64,000 nucleotides of DNA. It comes from Lojkania enalia (taxonomy: Eukaryota > Ascomycota > Dothideomycetes > Pleosporales). The stretch is from contig ML986786.1 in NCBI GenBank assembly GCA_010094045.1, positions 17,301 through 81,300 on the forward strand, written 5' to 3'. Position 1 is the stretch's first letter; every line of letters begins with the position of its first letter. Position numbers and translations under genes: made by a program. The notes under the pieces were generated by a model. That model searched no databases and was not told the origin of the DNA. It worked only from the letters and a program-made list of their open reading frames with translations. Below, in pieces: positions 1 to 11,864 of this stretch.

Positions 1-3000
1 TACCCTATTTTACTATAATCGCTCTCTAATAACCTAGTAAGACTCCTATACCTAAAAGGTATATAACTCTAGGTAATTACTATAACTATAGTAAACTAGA
101 ATACTTTATAAATAAATATATAGTCTTTAGAGTATAAGAGATAGAGGTTAAATAAGAGAAGATTAAGGAAGAAGAGTTTCTAGACGTAAACAAGTACCAC
201 CTAGATAGTTCTTGGGTGGGAAATAGAAACGCCTAGAAAAACTCTCTATCCTAAGCTTAAGTAGATATAACTTATTAAACATCGATTTATTATATTTATT
301 TAGAGGAAAGTACTTTTAAATTTCTACTATTCTATATTTAAAAGGCGTTAGTATATAACTAAACACCCTTATTAATACTAACACCTAAAGCTTCCTATTC
401 CTTAATTCTATAATAGCTAAATCACTCTCCTAAGCTCTATATATATTAATATAGTACTTACCCTTTAAAATTACTTTTAAAGGTTTTTAGGACTAAATCT
501 AAACCCTAGTTAATTAGTATATCTACTTATACCTGTAAATTAATAAGAGAACTATCTAAAACTACTTATTTATTATTATAGACCTAGGTATTTAGGATTA
601 TATTATTAGTATTAAATAGTTATATTACTTTTAACTCTAGCTAGATATAGATAAGAATCGGATTATATAGCTTTCTAAGTATCCTACTACTTATAATCTA
701 TTACCTCCTCTTCTTATATAATTAACTTAGCTAGTATATAATAANNNNNNNNNNNNNNNNNNNNNNNNNNNNNNNNNNNNNNNNNNNNNNNNNNNNNNNN
801 NNNNNNNNNNNNNNNNNNNNNNNNNNNNNNNNNNNNNNNNNNNNNNNNNNNNNNNNNNNNNNNNNNNNNNNNNNNNNNNNNNNNNNNNNNNNNNNNNNNN
901 NNNNNNNNNNNNNNNNNNNNNNNNNNNNNNNNNNNNNNNNNNNNNNNNNNNNNNNNNNNNNNNNNNNNNNNNNNNNNNNNNNNNNNNNNNNNNNNNNNNN
1001 NNNNTCCTTATAAAACCCCTTCTTAATAGTTACAGCCTATTATATAAGTAGAATATTAAGGAGCTGGAGGTAACTAAAAAGTATATTATAGATAATCTAT
1101 AGAATAGGTATATTAAGTAGAGTTTAAGCTCTTTTATATTTCTAATCCTTTATATTTATAAACCTAATAGTAACCTATATATCTACGTAGATTATTATAA
1201 ACTTAATACTCTTACCTATAAGAATATATATCTAATACCGCGTATAGATAAACTCTTATCTAGATCTACTAAAGTAGTAATCTTTACTAAGTTTAATATT
1301 TATACAGCCTTTAATAAGATTAGAATAGATTCTAGTTCTAAGGAATATACTACCTTTTAGACTTAATACGGAACCTATAAGTATAAAGTTCTACCTTTTA
1401 AATTATATAATAGTCTAGTAACTTACTAGCACTATATAAATAATATACTAATTAACTACCTAGATAACTTCTATATTACTTACCTAGACGATATTCTTAT
1501 CTACTCTAAAGACGAGGCGATATATACTATCTACGTTAAGAAAGTTCTTAAAAGATTATATTAAGTAGGGTTATAAGTTAATATTAAGAAGAGCGAATTC
1601 TATATTACCCGAACTAAATACCTTAGCTATATCCTCTTAAATAAAGGTCTTAAGGTTAATCTAGAGAAGGTGGAAGTATTATATAACTAGCAGCTGTCTT
1701 CTATTATAATAGGTGTAAAATCCTTCTTAGGTTTTACTAGATTCTACTAACAGTTTGTACTAGAATTCTCGCGTATTATAAAGCTAATTATCGTACTATA
1801 GAGTCCTATAAGCTCTTTTATATAGACTTTAGAATATAATATTATCTTTAAGAAATTAAAGTCAGCCCTGTTAAGTATATCTACTCTCTACTACTTTAAC
1901 CCTACGTTAGAAACAAAAATAGAAACTAATACCTCTAATAGAGTAGTTGTAAAAGTACTATTATAGAAATATCCTAATGGAAAATAGTACTTTATAGCGT
2001 TCTATAGTAAGGTTCTATCTAGTTTAAAACTAAACTAGAAGATTTATAATAAAGAACTGTTCGCAATTATTACTGCGTTTAAGTAATAGAGAGTAGAACT
2101 TACTTTGGTAGCTACTAGAACTCTAGTATATACTGATTATCGCTTACTCGAATATTTTATAATTATAAAGATATTTAATACTTGTTAAGTTTATTAGACC
2201 AAGGAATTAGTTTAGTATTAGTTCCGAATTAAGTATACCCTAGATAAGAATAATACTAGAGCGGATATCCTTAGTTATTATAAATAAGATATAGAAAACT
2301 TAAAAGCAGCTTAAACTAATAACTAGTTAAGAGTTCTACTTAAACTATATTAACTTTACCCCTAAATTAATACCGAATTAGTCTAATCCTATATTATTTA
2401 AATAATAACTTAAGTAGCTATATTAAATGTTATTAAAGGCTAGAAGTAAGTTATATTATTAGACTCTCTGGAGTTGATTAACGTATTACTATAAGAAAAC
2501 TAAGTCTCCTTCGCGTAGGAATATATACTTTTACCCCGTAAGTATTAGATAGAGAATAGACTACTCCTCTACAATAATTACTTATATATTCTATTAGATT
2601 TAGGCCTTTATATATAACTTATATAAGAGGCTTATAACTAAGTATCCTCTATACACCTAAATACTACTAAAACCTATTAGTTACTATTCTAGAAGTACTA
2701 CTAGAAGGGTATAGAAGCTACTTATAAATAATATATATAGAATTACATCCTATACTATAAAGTTTATCTAATATAAACCCGAACTCTAGGTTTTATCTAC
2801 CTACTTCCTATATTAAATTAACTAATATAGTACCTATATATTAACTTTAAAAATTTCTCTATAGATAAGTCTAAATATAATTAGATTATAGTAGTAATTA
2901 ATCGCCTATCTAAATAAGCTATATCTATTCTCTACTATCATATAATTAACGTATAGGGAATAGCCGAATTATTTATTTAATAGGTATACCGCTTTAGTTA

Positions 3001-3930
3001 TATACCCGAAACTATTATTTTAAACTAAAAACCTTAGTTTATATCTAGTTTCTAGTCTAAATTCTACTATATCTTAAGTATAAAGATTAAACTATCTACT
3101 ATTTATTATAAAAAGACTAATAGATAGATAGAGATTATAAATAAGTATATCGATCAGAGACTACGTTCTTTTATATCCTTCTACTAGAATAACTAGAGTT
3201 CTCTATTACCTATAATCGACCGAGTATAAGCAACTCTACCCTATATAACTATTAGAATATCTCTATATTAGATCCTATATAGATCTAAACCCTATTAGAG
3301 TTAGGATTAGAAATATTCTATTAATCCTATTATTATAATAGATAAATTAAATTGTAAAAATACTTTAGCTCTAGTAACTTATATATATATAGCCTAGAAA
3401 ACTATAAAGGCTAATATTAAGAAGGTTTAAGATTATATATAATCTATTATTAACTATTACTAGTAACCGATTAATTAGTAGATTAGTAATATAGTCTACT
3501 TAAATACTAAGAACTTTATAGTCTAGAGACTAAGCTAAAAGCTATCTAATTAATAGGAGGGTTTTTTTAAAGTACTAGAGTAGGTTAAAAACTTATACTA
3601 CTTATAGTTACCTTTAAAGTTAAGTATATATAATATTTTTATATTAAACCTACTGTATAAGAACCCCCAGGACCTTCTACCTAGATAAGAAGTTCTAAAA
3701 CCACCCGCTATTACTATTAATAGAGTAGAAGAGTAGGAGGTTAAAGAAATACTAGCTAGTAAGTTATATTATAAAACCCTTAAATACTGTATAAAATAGG
3801 TAAGATATAATTCTAACCTAATCTAATATAAAACCTTAAACTTTATAGGTTCGCTTTATAAGTTAAAAGTTTTTTATAATAAGTATCTAAATCGTCTAGA
3901 ACTTCTAAAAGCTCTAACTAAATAGATTAA
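1..3930 (+). mobile_element. RIP-degraded Ty3/gypsy chromovirus (pol remnant)
   Basis: This is a plus-strand LTR-retrotransposon polyprotein that can still be read through many TAA/TAG stops. Reverse transcriptase lies at about 1070-1760; its active-site motif YLDDILIYSKD is intact at 1481-1513. RNase H follows at about 1910-2110, with a readable E-T-(D/N)-x-S start and the KELFAIITAFK stretch. The integrase core lies at about 2860-3250 and reads IIVVINRLSK and later INKYIDQRLRSFIS, where catalytic Asp positions now read Asn. A chromodomain-like end lies at about 3735-3900 (EVKEILASKLYYKTLKY). Stops fall where CAA or CAG codons are expected, as RIP would produce. The element begins before the window, and its Gag/protease part is off-window or damaged. 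It cannot encode a working protein. Confidence 0.85.
745..1004. other. Assembly gap (260 N)
   Basis: A run of N lies inside the gypsy element, between the presumed protease region and reverse transcriptase. It is an assembly gap in repetitive DNA, so element length and integrity here are unknown. Confidence 0.99.
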
Positions 3931-5073
3931 GGTATATAAAAATAGTATAAAGAATATAGATTATCTAGTAGATAATAATATATAAGAGTTAAATAGTAGA
4001 TTTTAAAAACTAAAGTATAGGCCTAAAATTACTCCTCTATAGAATTTAGAAGGTCTAATAGTAGGCTATTAGATACCTCTCTAGTCTTCTCTTCTTCTAT
4101 TCTCCTTCCCCTTCCTTCCCTCCGGACTCCCCTTAAACCTCTTCTATCTTATCCTTAGCCGCCTAAAAGTACTATAATATTAGCTTATAGGCTAGATATT
4201 AAAGCCTTTAGGGCCGAAACCTAATAGAGCAATTTAGTACCCTAGTAGAATAAAACTATCTAGATACTAGCTATAAGAAGACTATCTTCCTAACTCCTTA
4301 CAATCTAAACTATAAGTACTAGGCTGTAAGCGGACTCTAAAACAACCTTAAAAGCTACCTTTTTATCCTCTTTATCCTCTACGTATTAGACTACTACTTA
4401 TAGTTTAAGATGGCCCCAGAGGACTAAAAACTCCTCCTTATAGTAGGAGAGGATCTATAAATACGTTAATAGTAAGTACTCTACTAGTATTAGATGCGAT
4501 TTATACGGGGTTATACTTTTTATTTTATAAGGTATAATACTTATATTTTTTTAATCTTAGAGACTGAAAGAAAAATATTATATACTACCCGTAGGCGAGC
4601 GCGCGTATAGCCCGAAAGTAGATAACCTAAAAGGCTTCTAAAGAGGCTCTAAGAGGTAGGTGGAGTAGTATATTAATTAATTTTTTCTATAAGGCGTTAG
4701 CAATACTTTAATAATTAATAGTTCTAGAGATACGCAATAATATATACGGAGTAGAAGTTATTATTTAGTTAAGGAAGCTCAGTTAACAGCGACCTAGTAA
4801 TATATTAAGGCTAGTAAACGCTTGTTACTATACGCGACGAAATTGCAATATTAATAAACCGTTACGATGGTAGTTACCAGCCGATACACAGGTCAATTAT
4901 ACTTACCATAAAAACCTCACTTAACATCACGTTAATAAACGCATCTCCATAGGCAACCGTATATATTAGCCCTTACCGGTAAACACCTCCTCGAAGAAAT
5001 TTCTTTATACTGGAACCCATCCGTAACAGCCCCGATTCCCTCCCAAACCAGCGCAGATAGGGACTATCAGCCT
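3931..5073. other. AT-rich repeat-like DNA without genes
   Basis: From the end of the chromodomain the sequence stays AT-rich and stop-rich to about 4750, then becomes more balanced. A pyrimidine-rich stretch at about 4083-4135 is the only compositional feature. No open reading frame or recognisable domain was seen. It may be the 3' untranslated part of the gypsy element or separate repeat debris. Confidence 0.5.
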
Positions 5074-5349
5074 ATAAGGAGGGGGGTAGTGTAATGATGC
5101 AAAGAAATCGTTCTACGAAAAGCTTCATCTTTTCGCTTATCTTATCCTACCCCCGGTTCTACCCCTTTTCCCATCCGTATATAGTTGCACACTCCCTCAT
5201 AAGTAGCTCGGTAGTTTTTCTATATCCTTTCGTACAAGGCCTATAGGTGTCAATGGAATTCCCAGGTCCCTAATCCCCCACGCACTCCTATATGCCTCTG
5301 AGTGGATTCGTGCCGCATTCGGACCCATTGTCTTGCCTGCGCCGTTACA
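5074..5349 (+). repeat. Probable polypurine tract plus 3' or solo LTR
   Basis: A purine run (AAGGAGGGGGGTAG, ending about 5089) is followed directly by a TGTAATG start at 5090. The segment closes with CGTTACA at 5349. A TG...CA segment with inverted TGTAA/TTACA ends, preceded by a polypurine tract, is the arrangement expected of the 3' LTR of a plus-strand LTR retrotransposon. It is far less RIP-mutated than the gypsy remnant upstream, so it may belong to a different, younger element. No second copy is present in the window to prove the ends. Confidence 0.45.
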
Positions 5350-6243
5350 TTAGGGACTGCAGATGTAAGCGGATCGTCAATCGAACGCGATAGTAGGTAT
5401 ATATATAGTATATTCCAAGAATAACAGCAAGTAGAAGGCCGCGTAAACAGCTCGCAATGAGGCCTTCTATGGAAAGAGAGTTAATCATGTTTCAGCACTG
5501 GAGTGAAGAGAGAGATGAGAAAGAATGAAGCGGGGTAATAGATTTTCATCTGTCACGCAGACTGCCTATCTAACATCTAAGTCTGTAGAGGAGCACTTAT
5601 TAGCCACCTCATAAATGGTTAAGTTGTTAAGGATCGACTAGTACATCTTTGCCTAATTATTCGAGTTAAGAATATAACGCACGGCTATACAAATTAAGGC
5701 TGGGACTTGGCCAAGGCCGCATGTAAGACTAATAGTAAGATTGGAGGATATTTCAACCTAGTATTAAGACCAGCGCAGTGGAAAAACTGCACAATAACAT
5801 CTATATTCTGGCCATTGCGCACATCAAAAATCTGATCAGAAACAATTATAACAAGTCAATGGTTAAAGTTGTTCACGGTACAACGATGCCAAGACTTGGA
5901 TTTTGCTGGAGACAGTCTGCGAAATCAAATATCTTGCACATCAACTTATCAGAACATCTCTTCTAAGGATCCGCTAGGCTATCTTATCTTCCGTAGAATC
6001 CTCTGGTTTATGCCTTTACGACATAATTATGAATTTTAATTTCAGATTGATGAATAAGGTAGTGTCCGAAAGAGGCTAGACGTGGCGCAGCGTGCTGCCG
6101 CCCTTCGTATCCTGCAACTATATGGCGGTGCAATCCACAGCCACTCCAGGCTACAACGCAGTACTCAAATCCCCCACCAAAGACCTAGCCTCGTCCATTC
6201 TACACACTCCGTTTTGCTCTATTCTCCCCCTATTACATGAATA
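5350..6243. other. Intergenic, nothing recognised
   Basis: This stretch has balanced base composition. The only open frame (5778-5966, 62 codons) has no recognisable domain and no sign of being a gene. The last 100 bases are the likely promoter and leader of the BTB-type gene. Confidence 0.5.
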
Positions 6244-7508
6244 ATGACAGAAACAATCAACCGAATTGATCCCAATCCCGACACCATCATCATCTTAAAT
6301 GACCCAACTACAGAAATCGCTGTATGGTATGACTGGACTAAAGAAGGTGACGACAACACAGGGTTTTCAAGCAGACACAGTTCTGGGGAGAGTAGGAAAG
6401 ATTTCAATCCAGGACACGGAAACCGTGATAATCGGCGACACGTATTATACGGCCTACCCACTGACCCCGACCGCCCAGGACATCAAGCGACAGGTCCACC
6501 AAATGATCCAGTGTCGGATGGCACAAACCTGGAATAGAAGTGTGACAACAAAAGAGATACACCCTTACTAGGCGAAACACAGAAAAGTAGTATCCAGTAT
6601 CAAGTCTCATCCCGCCATCTTATGCTTGCATCACCATGGTTCAAGCGCGCATTGATGAGAGAAGGCTGGTCTGAATCCAATCGTGATGCCGATGGTAAGT
6701 TGTGCATATTGACCTCTGGATGGGATCCAGAAGCATTCCTGATACTCATGAACATCCTGCACCTACGGAACCGGCAGGTTCCTCGAACCCTGTCACTGGA
6801 GCTTCTGGCAAAGATTGCAGTTCTCATCGATTATTACGAATGCAGTGAGGCAGTTGAGGTCTTTTCAGATCTATGGACAAGTCGGTTGAAAAAGACAGTG
6901 GACATCCCGAATCTGTTTACTCGGGATTTGGTGTTATGGTTATGTGTATCATGGGTCTTTCGCATGCCCGTGCAATTTGAGCAGGTGACGCGCGTTGCTA
7001 TTACACAGAGCATAGATGAGACTTTTGATACTCTTGAACTACCAATTCCCCTCAAAGTAACGGGTGAGTCCATCATATTTTCTGTTAGCCACAAGATTTT
7101 GATTGGTGAGCAGCTGCAATAGATGATGCTCGCATTAAAGGCATCGAGAGTCTCGTCTCAGGATTCAATACGCTATCTGGAAAATTTCTTAGCGATGCAT
7201 ACCTTTGCCCAGTAACTCACGGCAATAAATCGTACGAATGTGGATGCATTCTCCTCGGTGCATTGACGAAGGCTATGAACAATATTGGTATACGGAATGG
7301 AGAGACTCCTTTTGACGGACTCAGCTTCATGGACATATGCCATCGGATGGCTTCTCGGACCACACCAATCTGGTATCAGTCGAGCTCAAGTGGACATTAC
7401 CAGTCTCAACACCCCTGTAACTTGAAGACCTACGTCAAGGATGTGATTGTCGAGGCCTCGAGGGGAATTCAAGGGTTGAACCTGGGAATACTTGAAAGAA
7501 ATGGATAA
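6244..7508 (+). CDS. BTB/POZ-type fungal protein, possibly damaged in the middle
   Basis: The N-terminus contains DPNPDTIIILNDP and AVW. The central block runs from YQVSSRHLMLASPWFKRAL (about 6598) through ILHLRNRQVPR to LIDYYECSEAVEVF. This pattern belongs to a common family of filamentous-fungal BTB-domain proteins of unknown function. A clear 59-bp intron spans 7064-7122 (GTGAGT donor, CAATAG acceptor). It joins the LPIPLKVT segment to DARIKGIESLVSGF in a new frame that stays open to 7508 and includes a family-like LLGALTKAMN and a CNLKTYVKDVIVEA tail. Between about 6330 and 6590 the frame hits a TAG at 6535-6537, in the same frame as both flanks. Either a second intron lies here, with no convincing sites found, or the gene carries a nonsense mutation. 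The start at 6244 is the first ATG in the frame of the conserved N-terminus. Confidence 0.65.
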
Positions 7509-8050
7509 ATTAAAGCGATGATTTGATAGTTAGCTGTATACTTGCACCCACCCGCATCACTCATTGCTCTATTTACATTCCTAATACCATTACTTCATTT
7601 ATACCGTTTTTGATGCGCTCTAAGGCGGCTCAAGCTCGATTAATACTCTTTTTTTTTACTGTTCTCGGGGACATTACTTAAAAAATCGGGCAAGGGTCAA
7701 GTAAAGGTAAGATAGCCGATTCCCCATATTACCGACTTAAGAAGCCTCTCGTTCTATGGAAATGTTCGAGAGCACCAATCCAAGCGGCAAACGCTGGAAT
7801 AACAATCCTTTATCGACTCGAACACCAGAAATTTTCACGAGTCCAGAATGGTCTAGTTGCGCAGCCATGGTCGCAGCACTACCCACTTCACTCAGAACGA
7901 TTCCTGAATGAATAAAGGGAATTCTATATCTATTTATGTTTATTCCTACTAGGAAAGCGTACGAACGTTATTTATACTGCCTTGATCTTTAACCGATCGC
8001 CTTAAGTATCCAAAATGTGCCATGCGCTTTATGCGTTTATCCCATAGCCG
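7509..8050. other. Intergenic, nothing recognised
   Basis: No open frame or structured element was seen. A short poly-T run occurs near 7650, downstream of the BTB-type gene. Confidence 0.5.
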
Positions 8051-8180
8051 TCGCGTATCAGTTAGCATCAATTGCTGAGGCAAATATTGATATATTAAAG
8101 GAGAGTAAGTGGCCTGCCTGGCCAGAGACTGGCAGGAGCGAGACTATATACGTCTGATAAAACAGGCTAGCTATATTAGG
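8051..8180 (+). repeat. LTR fragment related to the LTR at 12475
   Basis: The stretch around GAGGCAAATATTGATATAT and the next 100 bases match 12475-12610 apart from RIP-type changes. At 12475 the same sequence forms the start of an LTR (TGTTACG). This copy is much less mutated than the one at 12475 and has lost its exact end. Confidence 0.55.
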
Positions 8181-8587
8181 ATACACGTGACAATATCTGT
8201 GACATTTGGGGCCTTGCTCGATGCCGGGTCCGATTGCATTTCTTCAAAATGAGGTTTATCATATGAGTAGAAAATATATTATATAATGTGTGCATAAGAG
8301 CAACTCATCTGTTCGGAGATACAGGTATAGGTGGATAGGATGCGGCATCGGGTATTTCGAGACTCAGTCGAATCGACTAATAGCGAGAAGTAATTAGAAG
8401 GTTTCGAATGGTAATTGGCACCTCTGTACTTTTGAATTCCTTTTGTCTACATTCCGATTAAATAGATGTAGAAATGAATCCTTACTGGTAAAGATAGCAG
8501 CGAAGATGTTAGAATTAGAACACGTTATGTTTGTCGACATGCAACTAATTTGTCGCAGGCTTGGAGCCGTCCACACTCTGCTCAAAC

Positions 8588-8990
8588 GCATATGTAAGCG
8601 GGAGTGGGTGGAGACCGTATGGAGTGATATTGATGGATGTATTGATGATTGTGCTGATGGTGTCCTATAGTATCCTTCAAGATATAGTGGGAAAAATATA
8701 GTAACGTGCTCCACCTAGCTGGCAACACCAGGAAGCTGGCAACCCTACCAAAAGTACGGCGCCTTTTTAACGATTTGCGCGACGACCACAAATTATTTTG
8801 TATTGTAATTCTATATAATTTTATTTTAAACCCTTACGTATTAAGTCCTATTATAACTTTCGTAAGGTTATATGCATCGCACGGTCCTTATTATAGATTA
8901 GCTCTAATATTATATAATACCTAGGATAGATAGTATAAATAGCCCTAGTTATCCTCTTTATCTCCCCTAATACTTTACAACCTTAAATAT
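8588..8990 (-). repeat. LTR fragment, inverted relative to 12475-14834
   Basis: Starting with a TGTAAGCGGGAG end at about 8591, this segment is the reverse complement of 14611-14834, including the shared CGCGACGACCAC stretch. It then continues to match the reverse complement of the sequence just left of 12738 (shared TTTATTTTAAAC and TATTAAGT). It is therefore a minus-oriented copy of the LTR that the pogo transposon interrupts at 12739-14610. Its right limit is not sharply defined; related sequence reappears near 8980. Confidence 0.55.
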
Positions 8991-9142
8991 AGTAAATCGA
9001 GTACGTTATTAGTATACGCTAGCTTACTCAATCAGTTAGTTATATATAGTATTTCTAGCATCTATATCTTTCTATATAATAAGTCTAGCGAAGATAAACA
9101 TCTTATTATTATCTAGAGCTGGAACTAGAAGTAATAATAAAT

Positions 9143-9303
9143 GTAAGCAGGAGGGGGTGGAGACTGTATAGGGCGGTATAGATGGATGTATTAATGAGGT
9201 CCCTTGATCTCTCGGTCAAGGTACGGCGGGGGAATATATAGTACATGAGGCTGCTTATTTAAGGGCTGCACAGCTGACCAGGCACGTGACCTGAGCTTAC
9301 ACA
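9143..9303 (-). repeat. LTR of the Gag-only element (left copy)
   Basis: This segment begins TGTAAGC and ends GCTTACA, giving perfect 7-bp inverted ends of the TG...CA type. A direct, RIP-mutated copy lies at about 11702-11864. The two copies flank a minus-strand Gag remnant, so in element orientation this is the 3' LTR. Confidence 0.6.
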
Positions 9304-9517
9304 CCCCCCTTAGGTTCGAACGTGTTCGAATCCAATATAATGAATAAGGGAACAGTAAAAATATGTGTAAAAGGATGTAAAAAAGATGTGATCTGGTATA
9401 GAGATGTGATCTGGTATAGCCTAGCCTCATTAAAACCTCAAAACCCAGTGGGATAAAACCGGATAAAAGAGTACTAGCAGATCAAGAAGGAAACGAATAT
9501 CTGGCTATAGGCTATAT

Positions 9518-9752
9518 AGACTTACAGCAGCTATACACGACTACAAGCCTTTCGGACTCACAGTAGTCGTACATAACCACAGGCCTTGATTGGACTTATA
9601 GCAGCTATATACGGCTACAAGCCTTTCGGACTCACAGCGGTCGTATAAAGCTACTAGCCATGTGGACTTATAGTAGCTATACACGACTACAAGCCTTTCG
9701 GACTCACAGCGATCGTATATAGCTACTAGCCATGGTTGGACTTATAGTAGCC
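9518..9752. repeat. Tandem repeat, unit about 70 bp, three-plus copies
   Basis: Successive units share GGACTTATAGCAGCTATA, then GGCTACAAGCCTTTCGGACT, then CACAGCGGTCGTATA and CTACTAGCCAT. Copies differ by scattered substitutions and slight length changes. The array lies inside the LTR pair at 9143 and 11702 and does not keep an open frame through its length. Confidence 0.7.
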
Positions 9753-10228
9753 ACCTGAGGAATGAGCGTACTTGAAGCTGATTTCGACTATAGGCCACCC
9801 TCTGCTGTATAGGCAGAGCTGCATGAAGTGCGGGCTTATACCGCTGACGGTGCAGTTCTAGGTGGGGATCTTCCGCCGTCGCGGTGTAGGTGGACCTCGC
9901 TCTATATATTGAGGCGTCCCTCAGAGCTATTATTGAGGTCCTGATGTGCTTCTGTTTCCGCAATAGATTGAGGCTGATTGATATATGATCTGAACTTAAG
10001 GCTTTGAAAGAGATTGAGCTGATTGCTCTGTACAAGATTGAGCTGATTGCTCGATAGGAAAGTCTTTGAAATTAAGAAATGATAGCCAGTTCTGATGGCG
10101 TTGTTTGGGAAGCAGTTTCGTGAGACTATCTGCTGGCTGGCAGCTAGTCTGGATGTATGATAGGTCGATTTGATTATTCTGAACTTCTTGTTGAAGCCAG
10201 TAATGATGGATATAGATCGGTTGATTGG

Positions 10229-10345
10229 CTGCTTAATTAATCGCTTGATTGATCGCTTGATCGATCGCTTGATTAATCGCTTGATTGATCGCTTGATTGA
10301 TCGCTTGATTGATCGCTTGATTGATGGCCTGATTGATCGAAGTAT
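10229..10345. repeat. 12-bp tandem repeat (CGCTTGATTGAT)n
   Basis: About nine near-perfect copies of CGCTTGATTGAT occur, some with AAT or CGAT variants. The unit contains the TGATCG/CGATCA type of short palindromic overlap. The array lies within the Gag-only LTR element, next to the end of the Gag frame. Confidence 0.75.
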
Positions 10346-10511
10346 GTGATTGAAATGGAGATTCTCTCTAAGCGCGAATCGGATACAACCCGGCTGAATA
10401 CCGGTACCGATAAGTGGAGAAGGAGATAGCGCTTATTTGCTAGGCGTTTGCTGAATGTAGCTAAGTGGGTAGTGTATACCTTATGTAGAAAGGTAATCTG
10501 CAGGCATATCG

Positions 10512-11500
10512 CTAGGCGTTAATCTCGATCGAATCAGAGTCGGATATGTAGTTTATGGCTTCGATATCCCTAGCTTTCTGCTTCTTAAAGCGTCGGTTTT
10601 TATGCCGAATCTTATTAAGTATACCCTTTTCGTCTTTAGCTTCGTATTGAGCGATTTTCTTAACTTTTTCAGGGTCTTCGACAAATCCTCTTTCTCTGGG
10701 CGAGGTGTCGATATATGGGCATTGACCCCAGAAGTAAATATCTCTATAGAGACAGGGCCTAGTTGGTTTAGATTCGTCCCTTAGTCTCTTCTCGCTATAT
10801 AGAGATGCTTCTTGTTCTAATACTTCTTCTAGAGCATTATAAATACTGGCTATTCTTGATTGTGTCGTACGATAGTAGCATAAGAAGCTGGTTAGGACGG
10901 TTGGCAGTTGAATGTTGTCTGGAATTGGCTGATTGCGATTAATATTCCAGATCTCCTCTGCTTTGAATATGTCGATAGCGATAGTAGCAGAGTAACTAGA
11001 ATCAATCTGCTTAATAGCTTGAATAAGGTCCTTATGAGAGCGGAAGCCATGTACGTCTGGCAGGTCGAGATGCTTAGCTCTATTATACGTTGTGAGGAAC
11101 TCGTTGCACCAATCTTCGATATTTAATTAATAGGCATGAAGAACTTTCGCAGATTTATAGGCTTTCTGAACTTAATACTCTTGGTTAGCTCTTATCGGAG
11201 AATAGAGATTGTAGAGCGTTTTGAGCTGTATATAGATCGAGTTTTGATCTTTGATCTGATAGAGATGGTCCTAACTGATTGTTTTAGTAATATATGCTTC
11301 AATTTAGCCTAACTTATCTTTAAAACGTCGATATTCTTTAATTTCTCTATAGTAGGTGTTGATATTAATATTATATTAATTTAAGGCTTCTTAAGTAGGC
11401 TGAGTAATGGGTAATCTATTAACATTAATAGCTGCAGAAGGCCGGATAGGCTTTTCTAGCCTCTAGAGGGGTTGATAGGGCCGTTTAAGGTTAATATGTT
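10512..11500 (-). pseudogene. Ty1/copia-type Gag remnant
   Basis: On the minus strand a Gag-like protein can be read, interrupted by several RIP-type stops in its upstream half (above about 11124). It is open from there to a stop at 10512-10514. Features in the open part include KDLIQAIKQIDSSY and a degenerate zinc knuckle reading CLYRDIYFWGQCPYI, where the second Cys and the His appear to have become Tyr. A basic stretch follows (KKIAQYEAK, NKIRHKNRRFKKQKA). This pattern resembles fungal copia Gag proteins. No protease, integrase, reverse transcriptase or RNase H is present between the flanking LTRs. Confidence 0.6.
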
Positions 11501-11701
11501 TCTATAAATCGCCTGTATTAGCTAGTCGCTTAATTATAAAGATCTAAAGCTCCTAGTTGTTCTAGCCTTCGAGGATTATATCTATTCGGACGGCGTTCTT
11601 CGATATTATAACAATAGTATTAATAGAGTGGTAGGTATATATAATTAATAAGATAGGTAGTATTAAATTAATAGAAGAGGCGGGTTAGACCGGACTTATA
11701 A

Positions 11702-11864
11702 CTGTAAGTAGGAGGGGGTAGAGACTGTATAGGGTGGTATAGATAGATATATTAATAAGGTTCTTTAACCTCTTAGTTAAGGTATAGTAGGGGAATATAT
11801 AATATATAAGACTGTTTAGTTAAAGTTTATACAGCTAACTAGATATATAATCTAAGCTTATATT
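11702..11864 (-). repeat. LTR of the Gag-only element (right copy, RIP-mutated)
   Basis: This is a direct repeat of 9143-9303 with many CA-to-TA changes. It starts TGTAAGTAGG and ends near AAGCTTATA. In element orientation it is the 5' LTR. Confidence 0.6.

Noticed and set aside
10229..10345. CRISPR-like array
   Set aside because: Units are contiguous 12-mers without spacers, in a fungal genome, inside a retroelement.
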